Shown in pieces: positions 1-7,757 of a stretch of 64,000 nt of DNA. This DNA is from Arthrobacter jiangjiafuii (GTDB lineage: Bacteria > Actinomycetota > Actinomycetes > Actinomycetales > Micrococcaceae). The DNA lies in NCBI RefSeq assembly GCF_018622995.1, contig NZ_CP076022.1:806001-870000 (forward strand). The letters run 5' to 3'. Every line of letters begins with the position of its first letter. Within the stretch, counting starts at the first letter, position 1. The notes under the pieces are model-generated. The model searched no databases. It saw nothing but the letters and a program-made list of their open reading frames with translations, and had not been told where the DNA came from. A program made the position numbers and the translations under genes.

Positions 1-373
1 GCGCTGGACGGCCTTCAACGAGGCCATCCAGGCCGGCACCGTGGCAACGGACCTGCTGGACTCCCCGCAGGAGTACGACCCTGAGATTGTGTACTTCGCC
101 GAGGACCTGGACCGATACGGTAAAGACCTGGAGTTCCGCATGGAACGCACCGACGGCACCACGTTCTGCACCCGCTTTTCGAGCAGTGACTTTCCCGTGG
201 CCACCCGTTGGCTGCTGCACAACGCAGACCAGAAGACAGCGTCGTTTGTCCTGCCGGGAACGTCGCGTCCGGAAGGGTTCCTCGCTGCCCAGGCGGCCGG
301 AACCCTGGTGGAGCTGGCCCCCGGCCAGAGCCGCACGTTCCATGTCAGTACCGGCATCAAAGAAGAGGCGTAG
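1..373 (+). CDS. Aldose 1-epimerase-like (DUF4432-type) protein, C-terminal part
   Basis: The reading frame is already open at base 2 and ends at a TAG just before the ribokinase ATG, so only about the last 123 residues are in the window. The tail (a VLPGTSRPEGF stretch, then LAPGQS and a beta-strand ending in HVSTG) resembles the C-terminal part of the galactose-mutarotase fold found in DUF4432 and aldose 1-epimerase-like proteins; this is from memory of the family. No catalytic residue can be checked because the N-terminal part is missing. There is no gap before the kinase gene, so the two are probably translated together and act on the same sugar. The substrate is unknown. Confidence 0.6.
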   Translation, partial: RWTAFNEAIQAGTVATDLLDSPQEYDPEIVYFAEDLDRYGKDLEFRMERTDGTTFCTRFSSSDFPVATRWLLHNADQKTASFVLPGTSRPEGFLAAQAAGTLVELAPGQSRTFHVSTGIKEEA

Positions 374-1291
374 ATGGACATCGCAGTAATCGGCTCCAAC
401 ATGGTGGATCTCATTTCCTACCTCAACCGCATGCCCGCTGAAGGCGAAACGGTGGAAGCCGCCGAATTCCAGATGGGATGCGGCGGCAAGGGCGCCAACC
501 AGGCCGTGGCCGCGGCCCGCATGGGCTCCTCGGTCCTGATGGTGACCCGCGTGGGCGACGACGTATTTGCCCAGACCACCCGGGCGAACTTCGAGGCCAA
601 CGGCATCGATACCACCTATGTGCTGTCCTCTCCGGGCCCCAGCGGGGTTGCACCGATCTTCGTGGACGAGAACTCCCGCAACTCGATTGTCATCGCCAAG
701 GGAGCCAACGCGTTCCTGACCCCCGAAGACATTGAAAACGCAGGCACCGCCATCGCTGCGTGCTCGCTGATCGTCCTGCAGCTCGAAGTGAACCTGGAGA
801 CCGTCTACGCGGCCATCGACTTCGGCAACCGGCACGGCATCCCCGTGCTGCTCAATCCGGCGCCTGCCAGCGCGGACCTGGACTTTGCCCAGGTCGCCAA
901 GTGCGACTACTTCGTTCCGAACGAAACGGAACTGGCGCTGCTGACCGGCATGCCGGTGGACACCGATGACCAGGTGCGCGCCGCGGCCGGAACCATTCTG
1001 GCCAAGGGCGTGCCCAACGTCATTGTCACCATGGGCTCGCGCGGAGTGCTGTGGCTCAGCCAGGACGGCGCCGAGCTGATCCAGGGCCACAAGGTGGCGG
1101 CGCTGGACACCACCGGAGCCGGCGATTCCTTCATTGGCTGCTTCAGCCACGCCCTGGTGAAGACCGGGGATGTCCGCGGCTCGCTGCTCCTGGCCAACCG
1201 GTACGCCGCAGTCTCTGTCACCCGCCGGGGTACGCAGACCTCGTACCCCACCCGTGCGGAGTTCGAAGCGGCTCCGGCCGGCCGGAGCTGA
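374..1291 (+). CDS. rbsK: Ribokinase (PfkB-family sugar kinase)
   Basis: This 305-residue protein phosphorylates a sugar, probably D-ribose, in the cytoplasm with ATP. It has the two PfkB signatures: the GGKGANQAVAAARMG motif near residues 37-51 for substrate binding, and DTTGAGDSF near residues 245-253 containing the catalytic Asp of the GAGD anion hole. The length is normal for ribokinases. The ATG starts on the base after the TAG of the preceding epimerase-like gene, which indicates translational coupling. Ribokinase is the best assignment; a kinase for a related sugar, matching the unknown neighbour, cannot be excluded. Confidence 0.85.
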   Translation: MDIAVIGSNMVDLISYLNRMPAEGETVEAAEFQMGCGGKGANQAVAAARMGSSVLMVTRVGDDVFAQTTRANFEANGIDTTYVLSSPGPSGVAPIFVDENSRNSIVIAKGANAFLTPEDIENAGTAIAACSLIVLQLEVNLETVYAAIDFGNRHGIPVLLNPAPASADLDFAQVAKCDYFVPNETELALLTGMPVDTDDQVRAAAGTILAKGVPNVIVTMGSRGVLWLSQDGAELIQGHKVAALDTTGAGDSFIGCFSHALVKTGDVRGSLLLANRYAAVSVTRRGTQTSYPTRAEFEAAPAGRS

Positions 1292-1307
1292 CCCGGATCC
1301 AAGGACG

Positions 1308-1338
1308 GGGCACCCGCCGAGCACCCGGACGGGTGCCC
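1308..1338. terminator. Hairpin between convergent genes
   Basis: GGGCACCCG (1308-1316) pairs with CGGGTGCCC (1330-1338). A tighter alternative is GCACCCG (1321-1327) with CGGGTGC (1330-1336). It lies between the ends of the converging ribokinase and butanediol dehydrogenase genes and probably terminates both. There is no clear T-tract. Confidence 0.5.
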
Positions 1339-1356
1339 GGCCGGTGCCCGTTCGTG

Positions 1357-2433
1357 TTACAGGCCCTCGCCGGAGGGCGAAACCAGAATCTTCACCGCCG
1401 ACTCGTTGCGGTTGATCAGGGTATCGAAGCCCTCATCGACCAGCCCCTCCAGACCGATCTTCCCGGTAATAAAAGGAGAGAGGTCAATCTGGCCGGATTC
1501 AACCATCTTGATCACCGCCGGATGGGAGTTGACGTACGCGATGGTGCCACGCAGGTCGATCTCCTTCATGACGAGTTTGTGCATATCGAAATTGGCCCGC
1601 TTGCCCCAGATGGATACCACGACCAGCACACCGGTGGGCCGCAGGGCCTCCATGAGCGTGTCCAGGACGGCCTGGACGCTGCTGCATTCAAAGGCGACAT
1701 CAGCGCCCTTGCCGCCGGTGAGCCTCCGCACCTCCTCGGTGACATCGGCGACGGCCGGATCCAGCGCATGGTCGGCCACCCCGGAATCGAGGGCCTTCTG
1801 CCGGCGCAGCGGACTGAGTTCTGAGATCGCCACGGTGACGCCCAGGGCCTTGAGCACCGCTGCCGTCAGCAGTCCGATCGGCCCGGCCCCGCCCACCAGG
1901 GCAAAGTCGCCGGCCTTCGCCCCGGAACGCTCGACGGCGTGATAGCCCACGGAGAGCGGCTCGATCAGGGCGGCCTGGTCCAGCGGCACGGAGGAATCGA
2001 TGGGGTGCACCCAGCGCCGCTGCACCACGACCTTCTCGCCGAGGCCGCCGCCGCGTCCGGCCAGCCCGATGAAGTTCATGTCGGGGGAGAGGTGATAGTC
2101 GCGGCTCTCCGGCCCGGTGTCGACGTCGTCCCGGATGATGTAGGGCTCGATCACGACGTGCTGGCCGACCTCAATATCGTCGACGCCCTCACCGACGGCA
2201 TAGACGACACCGGAGAACTCGTGGCCCAGGGTGATGGGCAGGGATTCGCCCGAAATGGGATGGGGCTGGCCCTGGGCGGGCGCGAAGATCGGGCCTTCAA
2301 GGTATTCGTGCAGGTCGGTGCCGCAGATGCCGCACCAGGCGACGTCCACTCCCACCGTTCCCGGGCTGAGAACCGGCTCGGGCAGGTCATCTATCCGGAT
2401 ATCACCACGGTCGTAGTAGCGGGCCGCTTTCAT
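1357..2433 (-). CDS. 2,3-butanediol dehydrogenase-type zinc alcohol dehydrogenase
   Basis: Medium-chain dehydrogenase of 358 residues that should interconvert a vicinal diol and hydroxyketone (butanediol/acetoin) with NAD. The catalytic zinc ligands are in place (CGICGTD near residues 34-40, GHEF near 67-70), and the Rossmann motif GGAGPIG follows near residue 180. The structural-zinc cysteines normally found after the VVIEP strand are absent; that segment reads YIIRDDVDTG instead. I prefer the ATG at 2433 because a GGGAGGAG ribosome binding site sits just upstream; a longer frame adds 12 unlikely residues. It stands alone, divergent from the DUF3817 gene. Confidence 0.75.
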   Translation of the reverse strand: MKAARYYDRGDIRIDDLPEPVLSPGTVGVDVAWCGICGTDLHEYLEGPIFAPAQGQPHPISGESLPITLGHEFSGVVYAVGEGVDDIEVGQHVVIEPYIIRDDVDTGPESRDYHLSPDMNFIGLAGRGGGLGEKVVVQRRWVHPIDSSVPLDQAALIEPLSVGYHAVERSGAKAGDFALVGGAGPIGLLTAAVLKALGVTVAISELSPLRRQKALDSGVADHALDPAVADVTEEVRRLTGGKGADVAFECSSVQAVLDTLMEALRPTGVLVVVSIWGKRANFDMHKLVMKEIDLRGTIAYVNSHPAVIKMVESGQIDLSPFITGKIGLEGLVDEGFDTLINRNESAVKILVSPSGEGL

Positions 2434-2776
2434 GGGTGCTCCTCCCGTTCTTCGGCGCGGAGGCTCCACGCCGCGGCTTTAATGCTAGGCGGGCCACCGG
2501 CCCGGCGGAACACCTGCAGCGGCCTGTTCCTGCCCCGGGACCGCACGTACAAAGGATGCTGGTGATCCGGAATATGAACCGCTCGACGTGCCGAAGGTCC
2601 GCTGACGGGCGGCCGAGTCCGGCCGGCGGTCCATCAAACGGTTGATCTTGCTCGCACCGACGGCTTTCCATGAGGGCCGCCCACCGCCGCCGCGATACGA
2701 TACTGACCATCCGTTGGCAACCTGTTCCTGGTCCGGCGGAATGGCCGCAGCATCCGAAGCGCACCGAAAGAGCCCG
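2434..2776. other. 343-base divergent intergenic region
   Basis: This region lies between the diverging butanediol dehydrogenase and DUF3817 genes. It holds an inverted repeat, CGGGCC (2490-2495) with GGCCCG (2499-2504), and a possible -10 element GATACT (2699-2704) reading towards the DUF3817 gene, without a convincing -35. No gene is supported here. Confidence 0.4.
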
Positions 2777-3232
2777 ATGACACCCCGCACCCTGTTCCGC
2801 TCCCTGGCCTTCGCCGAGGCCGTCACCTGGACCCTGCTCCTGGCCGCCATGTTCGCCAAGTACGTCCTGGACAACGAGGCCTTCAGCCCGATCGCCGGCG
2901 GCCTGCACGGCTTTGTCTTCCTGTCCTACGCCGCGAGCACCGTCTTTGTGGGCGTGAACCAGAAATGGTCTCCTGCCACGATCTTCCTCGGCCTGGCCAC
3001 CGCGGTAATTCCGTATGCCACTATTCCCTTCGAGCGGTCGATGGACCGCAGGAAAAAGCTCGACGGCGGCTGGCGCCTCGCCCCGGGCGGCGAGGCTCCC
3101 GCGGGCTTCGCGGAAAAGATCCAGGCCGTGGTCCTGCGCCGTCCGGCCGTCTCGGTGGTTGTGGTCCTGGCGGGCATCGCCGTGGTCTTCAGAGTGCTGC
3201 TTTACCTGGGCCCGCCGGTGTCATTGAGCTGA
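2777..3232 (+). CDS. DUF3817 family membrane protein
   Basis: This 151-residue protein has hydrophobic segments near residues 8-25, 35-55, 60-80 and 125-148, consistent with an integral membrane protein. The FAEAVTWTLLL opening and the GLHGFVFLSYAAS motif near residues 40-52 match the DUF3817 family, which has no known biochemical role. Between helices three and four lies a charged cytoplasmic stretch rich in Lys and Arg. The ATG at 2777 places the start right at the conserved first helix. It appears monocistronic and ends before a strong hairpin. Confidence 0.75.
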   Translation: MTPRTLFRSLAFAEAVTWTLLLAAMFAKYVLDNEAFSPIAGGLHGFVFLSYAASTVFVGVNQKWSPATIFLGLATAVIPYATIPFERSMDRRKKLDGGWRLAPGGEAPAGFAEKIQAVVLRRPAVSVVVVLAGIAVVFRVLLYLGPPVSLS

Positions 3233-3261
3233 TTTCCGCAGCGGATTCCGCCGCGACAATG

Positions 3262-3299
3262 AGAAGGTGCCGTTCCCGACGTCGGGAACGGCACCTTCT
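3262..3299. terminator. 38-bp perfect palindrome, probable terminator
   Basis: AGAAGGTGCCGTTCCCGAC (3262-3280) is followed immediately by its exact reverse complement (3281-3299), a 19-bp perfect inverted repeat with no spacer. In RNA it would form a very stable hairpin with a small terminal loop. It lies 30 bases after the DUF3817 stop and lacks a run of T downstream. Confidence 0.65.
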
Positions 3300-3402
3300 G
3301 CCGTTTACAGGTATTTGTCCCGTAGCAATTGCGCGGAAAAGACCCGATGCGCCGCAGGGCCTTAAGTATGCCGGCGGCACCGGAAGTTCACCTTCTGTTT
3401 CC

Positions 3403-3450
3403 TTGCTTTCGTTTAAACCGGTTGGGTAATGTGGCCTAAGGCACATTACC
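3403..3450 (+). promoter_or_regulatory. Promoter with overlapping palindromic operator for the ugp operon
   Basis: TTGCTT (3403-3408), an 18-base spacer and TAATGT (3427-3432) resemble a housekeeping promoter. The -10 lies inside an inverted repeat, GGTAATGTG (3425-3433), 8 bases, CACATTACC (3442-3450), whose arms match perfectly. A protein bound there would cover the -10 and start site, so a repressor is likely. Which regulator binds is unknown; no regulator gene is adjacent. Confidence 0.5.
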
Positions 3451-3494
3451 TAGGCGCAGAGCCGCGCCCAAGAACCATGGACGGAAATGACTGA

Positions 3495-3596
3495 ATGAGC
3501 ATTATTTTCAAGGGATTGCCGCGGCAGGACGGATCCGTCCGCTGTCCGATTGCCGCAAACCTGACCGGGGCGCACTGCTCCCGGACCGGAGCATGA
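3495..3596 (+). CDS. Possible 33-residue leader ORF coupled to ugpA
   Basis: A short frame (MSIIFKGLPRQDG...) starts at 3495 and ends in a TGA that overlaps the ugpA ATG in an ATGA arrangement. The ugpA start itself has only a poor ribosome binding site, so reinitiation after this frame could set its translation. There is no recognisable domain, and the evidence is only the overlap and position downstream of the presumed promoter. It may equally be chance. Confidence 0.25.
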   Translation: MSIIFKGLPRQDGSVRCPIAANLTGAHCSRTGA

Positions 3597-4558
3597 GTCC
3601 CGCCGCCGAGCCGGCCCCCACGACCGTTAAGGCACCTCCGGCCCCAGCGCGCGCCGCCGTCAAGGTCCCGGGGGAGCGGGCCGCGGACAAGGGGAGCATC
3701 AAGGCCTGGTGGTATCTGCTGCCGGCGCTGCTCGTTTTTGCCGCGTTCCTGTTCTATCCCCTGGGACGGTCGGTCTTCCTGTCCTTCCAAGGCAGCGACC
3801 TCTTCGGCCGGCCGGCCGGATTCGTGGGGCTGGACCATTACCTGCGGCTGTTCACGGATTCCGGGTTCGCCACCGTCATGGGGGTAACCCTGGGCTTCAC
3901 CGTCCTGACCGTGGTCCCCTCGATCGTCCTGGCCCTGGCCCTGGCGTTGCTGCTGCATCAGAAAATCAAGGCGGTGCGGTTTTTCCGCACGGCATTCGCC
4001 CTGCCCTTTGCCTATTCGGTGGCCACCGCATCGGTGATCTTCGGAGTCATGTTCAACCAGGCCACCGGCGTGCTCAACGGCATGCTGGCCTTTTTCGGGC
4101 TGGACCGGGTGGGATGGCTGACGGACCCGGCGTGGGCACTGCTTTCGGTGTCCCTGGCCACGGTCTGGATGCAGCTCGGGTACAACCTCCTGGTCCTTTC
4201 GGCCGGGCTCGGGGCGGTAAACGATGACATCGTCGAAGCCGCCCGGCTGGACGGCGCCCACGGCTGGCGGATGCAGCGCTCCATCATCATGCCGCTGCTG
4301 ACGCCGCAGCTGTTCTTCCTGCTGGTCACCGGCACCATCCATGCCCTGCAAAGCTTCGGCCAGATCCATATCCTCACCAAGGGCGGGCCGCAGGACAGCA
4401 CCACCACCCTCGTCTACTCGATCTACGAGCAGGCGTTTGCCAACAACAACTCGAACTTCGGCTATGCCTCCGCGCAGGCTGTCGTGCTGCTGATCATCGT
4501 GGTAGCGGTGTCTGCGGTCCAATTCGGCGTCCTGGAGCGAAAGGTGTTCTACAAATGA
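3593..4558 (+). CDS. ugpA: ABC transporter permease, UgpA type
   Basis: Inner-membrane permease of 321 residues for a carbohydrate or glycerophosphodiester importer. A Pro/Ala-rich cytoplasmic tail of about 35 residues precedes six hydrophobic segments. The EAA loop that contacts the ATPase is visible (EAARLDGAHGW, around residues 218-228), followed by the usual ILTKGGP motif late in the protein. The start has a weak ribosome binding site and overlaps the end of a short upstream frame. It overlaps ugpE by four bases (ATGA). No ATP-binding subunit is encoded in the operon; actinobacteria often share one MsiK/UgpC-type ATPase among such importers. Confidence 0.85.
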   Translation: MSPAAEPAPTTVKAPPAPARAAVKVPGERAADKGSIKAWWYLLPALLVFAAFLFYPLGRSVFLSFQGSDLFGRPAGFVGLDHYLRLFTDSGFATVMGVTLGFTVLTVVPSIVLALALALLLHQKIKAVRFFRTAFALPFAYSVATASVIFGVMFNQATGVLNGMLAFFGLDRVGWLTDPAWALLSVSLATVWMQLGYNLLVLSAGLGAVNDDIVEAARLDGAHGWRMQRSIIMPLLTPQLFFLLVTGTIHALQSFGQIHILTKGGPQDSTTTLVYSIYEQAFANNNSNFGYASAQAVVLLIIVVAVSAVQFGVLERKVFYK

Positions 4559-5472
4559 GCCGCACCGCAGTCCCCGCCGCAAGCAGCACCGGGGCTGCCG
4601 GTGCCGGAGCCCCGGGCCGGCCCGGTCCCGTTATGCGGAAGAGGCAGCGCCGTCCGCTGACCCTGGGCCGTGTCCTGACCTATCTGGGGCTGTCCGCCGG
4701 CGCCGTCGTCGTCCTCTTTCCGGTGTATTTCGGTTTTGTCGGATCCTTCATGGGCCCCGGAGACATCAATTCCTATCCCGCCTCGCTGTGGCCCTTCGAC
4801 GGGTTCCGGGTGGAGAACTACACCGGCGCCCTGGGCAGCATCCCGCTGGGCCGGCAGTACCTGAACTCGGTAGTGATGGCAGGCCTGATCACGCTGGGCC
4901 AGCTGCTCACCTCGCTGCTGGCCGCCTATGCGCTGGTGTTCCTGAAGGTCCGAGGGAAGGCCTTCTGGTTCGCGCTGTTCATGTGCTCCATGATGGTCCC
5001 CTCCGAGGCCATCATCATTCCGAACTACCTGACCATGAGCTCGACCGGGCTGATGAACACCATTCCGGCGCTGGTGCTGCCGTTCCTGGCCCACGGGTTC
5101 GGGATTTTCCTGCTCCGCCAGGCGTTCCTGTCCTTCCCGATGGAGCTGTGGGAAGCCGCGCGGATCGACGGTGCCGGGCATTTCCGGTTCCTGGTCTCGG
5201 TCCTGGTGCCCCTGTCCAAGCCAACGCTGGCAGCCCTGGGCATCTGGTCCTTCCTCTCCGCCTGGAACATGTACTTCTGGCCGCTGCTGGTCACCCAGAC
5301 CCCGGAGATGCAGACCATCCAGATCGGGATCACCCAGCTGCGGTCAGCCGACAACTTCAACGCCGGCCTGGTGCTCGCAGGCACCGTACTGGCCATCATT
5401 CCCACCCTGCTGCTGGTGATCTTCGGCCAGCGCTTCATCGTCCGCGGGCTCACCGCAGGCTCCATCAAATAA
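4555..5472 (+). CDS. ugpE: ABC transporter permease, UgpE type
   Basis: Second permease subunit, 305 residues, forming a heterodimer with UgpA in the membrane. About 40 mostly basic and small residues precede the first membrane helix. The EAA motif (EAARIDGAGHFRF, near residues 201-213) is followed by VLVPLSKP, typical of MalG/UgpE subunits. The start overlaps the ugpA stop by four bases, so equimolar coupled translation is expected. The binding protein gene follows after a 69-base gap with its own strong ribosome binding site. Confidence 0.87.
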   Translation: MSRTAVPAASSTGAAGAGAPGRPGPVMRKRQRRPLTLGRVLTYLGLSAGAVVVLFPVYFGFVGSFMGPGDINSYPASLWPFDGFRVENYTGALGSIPLGRQYLNSVVMAGLITLGQLLTSLLAAYALVFLKVRGKAFWFALFMCSMMVPSEAIIIPNYLTMSSTGLMNTIPALVLPFLAHGFGIFLLRQAFLSFPMELWEAARIDGAGHFRFLVSVLVPLSKPTLAALGIWSFLSAWNMYFWPLLVTQTPEMQTIQIGITQLRSADNFNAGLVLAGTVLAIIPTLLLVIFGQRFIVRGLTAGSIK

Positions 5473-5541
5473 CCCACCCGCACCACTGAAGCGCCATCCG
5501 GAGCAAGCGGTTCCGGTCCGAACCTCGAAGGGGAACAGTCA

Positions 5542-6930
5542 ATGCGAAACACAACACGAGGCCGCAGCCTGCCGCTGGCAGCCAGCGCCGCCGCCCTGGC
5601 CCTGGCACTGTCCGCCTGCGGCGGCTCAGGGACATCCGGAGAGAACGGAGCTCCAGCAGCCGATGTCCTGGAGAACGCCGACGGCGTGACCGAGGTCAAT
5701 TTCTGGCACTCCATGGACGGCACCAACGGGGAAACCCTGGACGGCCTGATCAAGGAATTCAACGATGCCAATGACAAGATCGAGGTCAAGAGCGTCTACC
5801 AGGGCGACTACGACACCACCATCACCAAGTACAAGGCCGCGGTCCAGTCCGACAGCACGCCCAGCATGGTGCAGATCTACGACATCGGCACCCAGTTCAT
5901 GATCGACTCTGGCGCCGTGGTGCCCACCCAGGCCTTCATTGACCGCGACGAATACGACGTCTCCGACCTGCAGCCGAACATCGCCGGGTACTACTCCATC
6001 GACGACGAGCTCTGGTCGATGCCGTTCAATACCTCCATGCCGGTCCTCTACTACAACAAGACGCTCTTCGAGGCTGCCGGCCTCGATGCCGAAACCCCGC
6101 CGCTGACCCTGGCCGACGTCGGCACTGCCGCCGGCAAACTGTCCAAGGTGAACGGCGGACCCGCGGAATTCGGGTTCAACGCGGCCATCTACGGCTGGCT
6201 GCTCGAGCAGGAAATCGCCACCAACGGCGGCCTGTACTGCGGCCCGGACAACGGCCGGGCGGGGGAGCGCGCGGGCGAGTTCACGTTCAACAACGACGGC
6301 GCCGTGGAGTTTGTCGACTGGTGGAAGGACATGGTTGCCACCGGAGTGGCCGGCAACACCGGCCGGGCCACCGCCGATGCGCAGAACGCGTTCAAGAGCG
6401 GCACCATCGGCATGACGCTGGAATCCACCGGTGCCCTGGGCGGCATGCAGAAGGCTGCCGACGAGCAGGGCTTCGAACTGGGCGTGGGCTTCTACCCGCG
6501 GATCGAGGAGAACGAGTCAGGTCCGATCATCGGCGGCGCCTCGCTCTGGATCTCCGAGGAAGGCCATTCCGACGCCGAGAAGGAAGCGTCCTGGCAGTTC
6601 ATGAAGTTCCTCGCCGAGCCGGCAACCCAGGCCACCTGGCACACCGGCACCGGCTACTTCCCGATCTCGGTGGGCGCCCTCGACGAGCCGAAGGACGTGG
6701 CCTGGCGCGAGCAGTACCCGCAGTTCGACGTCGCCGTGCAGCAGCTTGCCGACACGAAGCTGACCCCGGCCACCCAGGGCTGCTCCGCCGGCCCCATGCC
6801 GCAGGCCCGCAAGGCCGCGGAGGACGCACTGGAAGGCGCACTGCTCGGCGGCGACAGCGAGACCGAGCTGACCGAAGCAGTGACCGAGTTGAAGCGGGAA
6901 ATCGACAGCTACAACGGCTCGGTACAGTAG
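5542..6930 (+). CDS. ugpB: Extracellular solute-binding lipoprotein, UgpB type
   Basis: A 462-residue binding protein of family 1. The N-terminus is a lipoprotein signal peptide ending in LSACGG, so the mature protein would be lipid-anchored outside the membrane. Motifs such as NFWHSMDGTNGETLDGLIKE near residue 53 and the central SMPFNTSMPVLYYNK strand match UgpB and related sugar-binding proteins. The following glycerophosphodiesterase gene argues for glycerol-3-phosphate or glycerophosphodiesters as ligand. Its strong site (GAAGGGGAA) before the ATG suggests higher expression than the permeases. Confidence 0.85.
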   Translation: MRNTTRGRSLPLAASAAALALALSACGGSGTSGENGAPAADVLENADGVTEVNFWHSMDGTNGETLDGLIKEFNDANDKIEVKSVYQGDYDTTITKYKAAVQSDSTPSMVQIYDIGTQFMIDSGAVVPTQAFIDRDEYDVSDLQPNIAGYYSIDDELWSMPFNTSMPVLYYNKTLFEAAGLDAETPPLTLADVGTAAGKLSKVNGGPAEFGFNAAIYGWLLEQEIATNGGLYCGPDNGRAGERAGEFTFNNDGAVEFVDWWKDMVATGVAGNTGRATADAQNAFKSGTIGMTLESTGALGGMQKAADEQGFELGVGFYPRIEENESGPIIGGASLWISEEGHSDAEKEASWQFMKFLAEPATQATWHTGTGYFPISVGALDEPKDVAWREQYPQFDVAVQQLADTKLTPATQGCSAGPMPQARKAAEDALEGALLGGDSETELTEAVTELKREIDSYNGSVQ

Positions 6931-6974
6931 GGCTGCACCAGCACCACAGAAACCGGAAAGGGCAGGAAAAGGCC

Positions 6975-7757
6975 ATAGCACGTCCACAGGGGCACCGTCC
7001 GCTCGTTGTCGGCCATCGAGGCAACAGCGGGCTGGCCCCGGAAAACACAGCCGCAGCCTTTGCCTCCGCCCTGGCGGCCGGCGCCGACATGATTGAGACC
7101 GATGTCCGCCTCAGTGCGGACGGCGAGTTGTTCCTCTTTCACGACGGCACCGGCCGCCGCACCACCAACATCGCCGAGGTATTTCCGGACCGTGCTGATG
7201 ATCCGATCACGTCCTTCACCGCAGCGCAGCTGCGGCGCCTGGACGCCGGCTCGTGGTTCGGGGAGCAGTTCCGCGGCGAACCGATCCTCTTCTTCTCCGA
7301 GCTGCCCGCAGCCGTGGACTTCAGCCTCGGCATCAACCTGGAGATCAAGGCCCCGGCCGAATCACCGGGTGTGGAGCAGGCCCTGGCTGCTGCCCTGGCC
7401 GGCGAAGCCGACTGGAAGCGGCTGGCACAGCAGCAGCCAATCGCCGTCAGCTCCTTTGACCATGCCTCGGTGCGGGCCTTCCACGAGGCTGCACCTGATG
7501 TTGCCGTGTTCCAGCTCGTGGACGGGATTCCGGACCAGGCCCTCCTGGCCGGCGCGCGCTGGCTGCAGGGCGTCGTGGCCAACCATCTCAGCCTGACCGC
7601 GGAGTCCGCCGCCGCCGTCCGGGCCCTGGACCTGGGGCTGTGGGCCTACACGGTTAACGGAGCCGAGTACACGGAACGCGCGCTGGACACTGGCCTCGAC
7701 GCCGTGATTACCGACTTCCCCGGAACCCTGGTGGAACGGCTCAGCGCCCAGTCCTAG
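6975..7757 (+). CDS. glpQ: Glycerophosphodiester phosphodiesterase with an ATA start
   Basis: Hydrolyses glycerophosphodiesters to glycerol-3-phosphate plus an alcohol. The GDPD signature is clear: HRGNSGLAPENT near residues 14-25, ETDVRLSADG, the FHD with the second catalytic His, and NLEIKAP. Between the ugpB stop and the catalytic HRG there is no in-frame ATG, GTG or TTG; the first ATG (7089) lies after the active-site motif. ATA at 6975 gives a natural N-terminus (MARPQGHRPL if read as Met) and has AGGAAAAGG upstream. It is the last gene of the ugp operon and overlaps the converging SDR gene by four bases. Either ATA is used, at low efficiency, or the start codon is mutated or misread. 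Confidence 0.85.
   Translation: MARPQGHRPLVVGHRGNSGLAPENTAAAFASALAAGADMIETDVRLSADGELFLFHDGTGRRTTNIAEVFPDRADDPITSFTAAQLRRLDAGSWFGEQFRGEPILFFSELPAAVDFSLGINLEIKAPAESPGVEQALAAALAGEADWKRLAQQQPIAVSSFDHASVRAFHEAAPDVAVFQLVDGIPDQALLAGARWLQGVVANHLSLTAESAAAVRALDLGLWAYTVNGAEYTERALDTGLDAVITDFPGTLVERLSAQS

Noticed and set aside
3477-3494. Five-codon frame just before the ugpA leader frame
   Set aside because: Too short to judge; the TGAATG arrangement with the following frame is likely chance.
5473-5541. Possible RNA motif upstream of ugpB
   Set aside because: The gap is only 69 bases and I could see no convincing stems beyond a normal ribosome binding site.
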